Below, piece by piece: positions 58,724 to 64,000 of a DNA stretch of 64,000 nucleotides (the stretch's first letter is position 1; the number at the start of each line of letters is the position of its first letter). Made by a program: the position numbers and the translations under genes. The DNA is from Camillea tinctor (taxonomy: Eukaryota > Ascomycota > Sordariomycetes > Xylariales > Xylariaceae). The notes below the pieces were generated by a model. It worked only from the letters and a program-made list of their open reading frames with translations, was not told the origin of the DNA and did no database searches. Location: positions 62,001 to 126,000 of the forward strand of contig MU394089.1 of the NCBI GenBank assembly GCA_022578605.1. Direction: 5' to 3'.

Positions 58724-60162
58724 ATGGATAATTACCAAGGCTCGCGCGAATATTTTCGCACAGGGCCATATGGCTATCAGCGGCCTGAGCTGCCGCTTCG
58801 ACCTCCTCAGGATCTTCCGAACCCCATGTCGATGAACCAAACCTTCGCTCCACACGATTTTGATGCACTCACTGAGCAAGAGCTTCTGGACATGGCGTCG
58901 AGCCAGACCTTCCTTCCCACTTTTGGTGCACCTAACACAGGTATATGATGCTCTTTCTATCCCGATATATCTCTCTACACCTTGACTACGTGCGCTTTTT
59001 TGAGGTTTGCTAACACGTAAGAAAAATGTAGATTACGGATCTCACCCCTCTACTGGTATTGGTATGAATGCCGGTTCTGGTCCTATGGGTTCTGTTTATG
59101 GTAGTGCGGACGCCTTTTACAATACTATGAGCACTGCCGACAACACTCAGGGCATTCCCTATGCTACTATGAACACTGTTGACCGTCCTCTGAACGCCCC
59201 CGGTGCTACTATAAACACTACCGTCCGTGCTCTGAACGCCCCCTATGCTACTATGAGCACTTCCGACGATACTTTTAGCAGTCCTCGCGGTACTTGGTAC
59301 CAAAGCCATCGTGTTATTGTGAGAGCCCCTCGCGGTACTATGAACACTCCTCAGAGCCCTACATACGCCCCCTACGGTACTCTGAACAACCCTTACAGTA
59401 TTCTGAACACTCCTTACAGTATTCTGAACACCCCTTACAATACTCTGAATAACCCTTACAGTACTATGAGCACCCCTCAGAACCCTGCGTACGCTCCCTA
59501 CGGTATTGGCCAGACGTCTTAGAACGACAGTTCTGGTCTACTCAGTGCAACAGCTCAACCACAATATTTTGGTGAGCAGCAAAGAGATACTGCAGTCCAA
59601 TTACGACAAGGTGACGAGGATCGGGAACAGCTAGGGTTGAATGCTGAGCCCGAGCAAGAGGAGCCTAAGGAACTCGTTGCAACCGCGGCCCCCGATCAAC
59701 AGTATCGAGAATACGTAAGATGCTATATTTGCCGGAACATGATCCCCGTAGGTCAGTTCCACAAGTACAGGGTAGAGTTACATAGCAGCACGATGTGCTT
59801 TGCTTTCCGATGTAATGTAACGCATTTTCCAACAATCGCGGAGCTACAAGCGCATATGGAGAATCACATGCCGTATGATCCGAGCCGTGGCTACCAATGT
59901 TGCTGCCCCGACACCTTCCAACATATAGAGGAAATCAGACAGCATCACCCGCAGCGCAATGCCATGTCTGATATCCACTACGAGGGGGAGATCTATAGGA
60001 TCGCGAAGTCCGACATTGTTAAGGTCCCTATTCTCCCGGGTATGTTTCAACACTTTCCGTTCTGATTCTACTAACCATGAACCGAGATGTGCTAACGCCG
60101 ACATAGCTAAATCACCGAAGCTTGAACTCGACTACATTCTCAACCCTGTCGACGACGAATAA
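58724..60162 (+). pseudogene. Asn/Pro/Tyr-repeat and zinc-finger-like protein with in-frame TAG
   Basis: Exons 58724-58940, 59032-60039 and 60107-60162 give 1281 nt in one phase, but a TAG at 59520-59522 interrupts exon 2. Before it lie 72 residues of exon 1, then a degenerate repeat of the type NTPYSILNTPYNTLNNPY (about 59155-59510). After it the same frame stays open for 172 codons with a candidate Cys/His finger (YVRCYICRNMIPVGQFHKY, then MCFAFRC and HMENHM) and continues correctly over a further intron to a TAA. Either a nonsense mutation made this a pseudogene, the TAG is read through, or two separate genes abut. I do not recognise the family. Confidence 0.55.
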
Positions 60163-61380
60163 GCTACAACCCGGCGTTGTGGGAGAAGTGGTGGATGATT
60201 TGGCACCACGTTCTTGTACATGGGGCATTATATAGACGCCTTGGTTCGTGCTTTGCTTGGAGAAATCAACTATATAGTTGGACGATTGGTTGCGTGTGTG
60301 AATTGAACAGAATCTCTGGCACACTTGTAGGAATATTGGACATGAGGGGTTGGAGCAATCAATGATCATGTTTCCGGGGGATTTTATCCCAATACACGAT
60401 AACATAGCTCGTAACTCTGCTAAATAACTATTCGATCTTCGGAATCCGAAATATCTTTTACTTTATTGGTGTCACAAGACAGCCCTTTCGAACACAGTCG
60501 AGACCCTAGTCCCTGGTCTAGTCTCCTTCCTCCTTGCCCCTGATAGTTCCCTTGTAGCCGCAGCTGAAGTCCCATGGCAGTGAGGCCTTTGTGGAAGTTG
60601 ACCAATAGAAAATGGCTGTGAATCTTGATGGATACAAGAATGAATTGTAGAAGCAAATTATAGTATGTGAATAGCAATCTCGATATTGAAGTACATTCAA
60701 CTAGGTAACCTAGGTCAAATGCTTTACGAATAAGCACGCTTCTATACAAACCCGAGAAATAAATGTTTTTTCTTCATAATATTAATTCCATACTATTTTG
60801 ATATTGAGCTTAAATGTTCAAAGTGTTTCTTCCTCGCATGCTTTTATCTTACTAACGCCACCTGAATAGTATGCACACCAAATACGCGCCGTGCCACCCC
60901 CTCCTCCTGCAGGTTCAGCTTCATTACATGTACCATGCCCCAAACATACACGCACATAGAGCACCTCAATACAAATATTCACACGCGTTCACGGTCCTGT
61001 GAAAAAAGCCGGACCCACAATGCAACGATTCACACACAAGGACACCAATGAAGCTTTGTTGAGGGACGGGATAGCACATCAATCCCATAAATATCTTGTA
61101 TCAGCCCCCAAACAGCTGCTTCTATGGTCAGTTTTACGAAGGCATCCCTGCAAGTGCCTTTGCAGCTCCTCTGGCCTGCATTGCTGCCTACTACTGAGTT
61201 CCACTAGTGACTGTGCAGCTATCTCAGGATATCAGCATTACCTATGGATTACCTGGTGTTTATATACAGTAGCTCAACCCCTCCGAAGTGTTCCGAGCGA
61301 TGTTCCTTCGAAAAGCCCTTATATCTAGTTGTCTAGCTGAGATTCTGCCTGTTGTTCAAACCGCAACTTAGTTCATCAAC
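60163..61380. other. Intergenic upstream of RVT gene
   Basis: Frames at 60420-60749 (minus) and 60999-61328 (plus) are not recognisable. No RNA gene noticed. Confidence 0.45.
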
Positions 61381-64000
61381 ATGGCACCACCTGCTTCAGT
61401 CCTCTCCCAGACCCTGCAGTCTATCTCATTGACCAAGATCCACGAGATCGAAAAGCAGCGAGACAAGTACGAAGTCCGGAAGAACGAGGTTCTAGCTGCT
61501 GCTACAGAGCACCCGGACAACATTCATAAGAGAATTATTGAGCTCCTGCAAGGGATTGTCGATTTATACCCGGAAGCCTTTAACGACCACAAGGTCAAGA
61601 ACATTCGTTGCTGGCTCCAGCAGTCCAGGCATGACCCCTCGATGCCGGTAGAGATACTGCAGTCGTCTGAGGAGGTGCTGCGCGCGAAACTCGAGGTTCA
61701 GAGCCGCAAGTTGGGACTGGCGCACCTATACTCTCGGCTCGTCACCGAATGGATGAATTCCACGACTCCCATGGGCGAGGTACCTGTGCTAGATGATGAG
61801 TCTTTTGAGATTATTGATCGTCAAAAAGAGCACCTCCAACAACTATGTGACAAGTTCGAAAAGGTCGTTTTCGAGCCACTAGAGGTCAACGAGGTGGAGA
61901 TCGACCTCTATCTGAGAGACCTATTCAACGGGGAGGATGGCAGCAAAGCACTAAGTGATATACGAAACACCATGCAGAATCACTCAGATAGCTTGCTTGG
62001 CAACAAGGCACCGTTCAACGAGTCCACACTGAAATGGTGCATCAAGGGGCTATTAGTCGAAGACCTGCTCAGCGACGAGAAGCAGGCGATACTAAGAGAC
62101 TTCCTAGAGAATAACATGGTTCTCCGTGAGATTGCCGACGTCCTCAACGTACGATTTGCCGATTTCGAGAGCTGGGATTGGCAGGCAGGCGAAGAAGGCA
62201 TACCCGTCTTGCCGCGCCAGCAGCTAAACGGTAAATACAGGATCTGGATGGACGAAGATGTTCTGCAAGCCATTTTTATCCATTACGTCGGCACCACCTG
62301 TTGTGTCAGCCTTAAGGCAGTATTAGAGCACTTCATAGGAAGGAAAGATGGGCTCTGGAAGTGGCAGTCCGGGCCTAGACTGACGCACAAGGAGGCTCTA
62401 AGGCGCGACTACTACCTGGCTGGTAATTACACGGCCGGGGTGGACTCGGTTGACGAAGAGCGCCAGAAGAACTATCGGAAATCATTCTTCCTGTCTCAAC
62501 TACCGTCTTCGACCGGGTTTTGGTGTGCCAAGATATATGATAATGATGGCGAAGGCGAAGCCGAGCCCGAGGAAGAGGAGGTCACCCCAGACGACAAGAA
62601 GGAGCCTAGGAACATCAAGCAGGCTCTTCTCCACACCCTGGCCACCGAATCGATTGTGCATCGCTCGCTCTACGGCGAGTCCGCTGTGCTCCAGTCAGAT
62701 CTCCAATGGTTTGCCACCGGGCTATCCCACACGACTATCTTCGCCGTAATGCGGTTCTTTGGCTTCCCGGAGGTGCTCACTACCTTCTTTAGAAAGGTTC
62801 TCGAAGCACCGCTGAACATGGTCCCGTCGACGGGTGGATCGCCTAGCAACGGCCCCCGGATCAGACGACGTGGTGTTCCTATGGCGCATGCCCCCGAGAA
62901 GCTCATAGGCGAGCTGATCCTCTTCGTAATGGACCTAGTCGTCAACCAAGAAACGGGGATGTTTCTCTATCGCCTACACGATGATCTGTTCCTATGCGGC
63001 GAGCCACCGCGCGTTGCTAAGGCGTGGAAGGCGATGAACGCGATGGCGAAAGTTATGGGGCTAAATTTTAATATGAGTAAGACCGGTTCTGTTTATTTGA
63101 CTGAGGAAGGAAGGTCTCCTGATACCACGGTCGCTGCCGGGCTCCCCAAGGGGGTGGTTAGGATTGGCCATCTTCTGCTCGATCCAGCGAGCGGGGAGTG
63201 GACTATAGATCAGCAGCAGGTAAGCGAGCATGTCACGCAACTCGGAAAACAGCTTTCCGCTTGCACCAGTGTCCTAGATTGGGTCAAGACGTGGAATAGC
63301 TGCGTGTCCCGATTCTTCAGCCACACCTTCGGCGAGCCCGCCTTCTGCTTCGGAGCCCAACACGTCGACAGCATCCTAGCAACGTATCAGCAGATGCAGC
63401 GTGTTCTCTTCGGCGGACAAGAAGACACAGGTCCAATGAACATCGACGGGAGCAGCAGCGGGGACGTGCTACAAGCCAACGTAGTGCAGCACCTAAAATC
63501 CAAGATCGAAGCCCGCTTCGGCATATCTAACATCCCGGACGCCTTCATCTTCCTGCCGGAGAAGCTGGGGGGTCTAGGCGTGCGCAACCCGTTCATCGCG
63601 TTCCTCGCGATACGGGGGAACTTCGAGCGCGACGCGCTGAGCGCCGAGGCGGTGATAAACAAGTACCTCGAGATGGAGAAGGAGGACTACGCGGCGGCGC
63701 GCAAGGCGTTCTACGCGCACAGCGGCGGCGTGGAGACCCGCCTGAGCCTCATGAGCAGCGGCTGGGTCACCGCCGCGAAGCTCCCGGCCTCGCGCGTCGA
63801 CGTCCTCAACGCCCTGCGCCCCGAGGAGTACGATACCTTCTTCAGCTTCGAGGAATTTACGCGCTGGCGCGAGGCGACCAGCTCCCGGCTGCACCAGGCG
63901 TACGTCAAGCTCCTGGGCGCCCCGTGGGCGCGCGGGCCGAGCTTGGATGAAGACGTCCGGGAGATCCTGAAGCAGCTTTCGGTCGGTCCGCGGGATCTCA
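61381..64000 (+). CDS. rvt: Reverse-transcriptase-related protein (RVT family), 5' part
   Basis: Open frame from ATG 61381 to the window end (873 codons so far, no intron, no stop), so the 3' end is missing. The N-terminus is a charged coiled coil (KIHEIEKQRDKYEVRKNEVL). RT core motifs can be read: SDLQWFATGLSH (Asp440, motif A), FGFPEVLTTFFRKVL, RRRGVPMAHAPEKLIGELI (motif B), RLHDDLFLCG (Asp534-Asp535, motif C) and MGLNFNMSKTGSV (motif D). An acidic insertion (GEAEPEEEE) lies before motif A. There is no integrase, RNase H, protease or endonuclease in the visible part. This matches the domesticated single-copy RVT genes of fungi, which are cellular genes rather than active retroelements; the assignment rests on motif pattern and my knowledge of that family. 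Nothing repeat-like flanks the 5' end. Confidence 0.75.
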   Translation, partial: MAPPASVLSQTLQSISLTKIHEIEKQRDKYEVRKNEVLAAATEHPDNIHKRIIELLQGIVDLYPEAFNDHKVKNIRCWLQQSRHDPSMPVEILQSSEEVLRAKLEVQSRKLGLAHLYSRLVTEWMNSTTPMGEVPVLDDESFEIIDRQKEHLQQLCDKFEKVVFEPLEVNEVEIDLYLRDLFNGEDGSKALSDIRNTMQNHSDSLLGNKAPFNESTLKWCIKGLLVEDLLSDEKQAILRDFLENNMVLREIADVLNVRFADFESWDWQAGEEGIPVLPRQQLNGKYRIWMDEDVLQAIFIHYVGTTCCVSLKAVLEHFIGRKDGLWKWQSGPRLTHKEALRRDYYLAGNYTAGVDSVDEERQKNYRKSFFLSQLPSSTGFWCAKIYDNDGEGEAEPEEEEVTPDDKKEPRNIKQALLHTLATESIVHRSLYGESAVLQSDLQWFATGLSHTTIFAVMRFFGFPEVLTTFFRKVLEAPLNMVPSTGGSPSNGPRIRRRGVPMAHAPEKLIGELILFVMDLVVNQETGMFLYRLHDDLFLCGEPPRVAKAWKAMNAMAKVMGLNFNMSKTGSVYLTEEGRSPDTTVAAGLPKGVVRIGHLLLDPASGEWTIDQQQVSEHVTQLGKQLSACTSVLDWVKTWNSCVSRFFSHTFGEPAFCFGAQHVDSILATYQQMQRVLFGGQEDTGPMNIDGSSSGDVLQANVVQHLKSKIEARFGISNIPDAFIFLPEKLGGLGVRNPFIAFLAIRGNFERDALSAEAVINKYLEMEKEDYAAARKAFYAHSGGVETRLSLMSSGWVTAAKLPASRVDVLNALRPEEYDTFFSFEEFTRWREATSSRLHQAYVKLLGAPWARGPSLDEDVREILKQLSVGPRDL

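Noticed and set aside
61381..64000. Active LINE or LTR retrotransposon
   Set aside because: No endonuclease, integrase, gag or terminal repeats in the visible part, and the motif pattern fits cellular RVT genes; the missing 3' end leaves some doubt.

Overview
The window looks like nuclear DNA of a filamentous ascomycete (Pezizomycotina; Sordariomycetes is my guess, not shown). Evidence: many short (about 45-70 nt) GT..AG introns, secreted plant-cell-wall enzymes (AA9, GH5, CE5), a complex I subunit that budding yeast lacks, filamentous-fungal genes (Cut12, a NACHT-type NOD-like receptor, an RVT-type reverse-transcriptase-related gene), and gene-rich GC-rich blocks alternating with AT-rich spacers. 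I rebuilt the exon-intron structures by hand from splice sites, reading phase and family knowledge; every multi-exon model given as a gene has a total CDS length divisible by three.

Layout. 0-13 kb: AA9 lytic polysaccharide monooxygenase, an 8-exon aldo-keto reductase, a five-exon (putatively) alpha/beta-hydrolase-NACHT-WD40 receptor, and an MFS sugar transporter. 15.6-33.7 kb is a conserved housekeeping block: Rbg2/DRG2 GTPase, Spo12-like protein, acyl-CoA dehydrogenase, Cwc2 splicing factor, UreF, Cut12 and Gcn2. 33.7-41.4 kb is gene-poor and full of structured repeats: two abutting long hairpins, a 26-bp tandem repeat, five palindromic 73-77-bp repeats, a dispersed 11-mer and several short hairpins. 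41.4-50 kb: a fungal protein gene interrupted by an in-frame TAG, an intronless IlvD/Edd-type dehydratase and a secreted protein. 50-57.3 kb: GH5 cellulase, Pgs1, the NDUFA12-type complex I subunit and a CE5 esterase. 58.7-64 kb: a gene for a zinc-finger-like protein, also interrupted by an in-frame TAG, and the 5' part of an RVT gene that runs off the end.

How the genes fit together. AA9, GH5, CE5 and the sugar transporter fit a plant-biomass lifestyle. PGS1 and the NDUFA12-like gene are divergent and share a 442-bp promoter; both products act in mitochondria. Gcn2 has upstream ORFs and a perfect TGACTCA (Gcn4/CPC1-type) site, which suggests feedback inside the amino-acid starvation response. 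The most unusual things are the tandem hairpin locus at 34.87-35.24 kb with its repeat-rich surroundings, the RVT gene, two TAG-interrupted frames, and very small exons (7, 15, 21, 21, 25, 29, 29 nt) in conserved genes.
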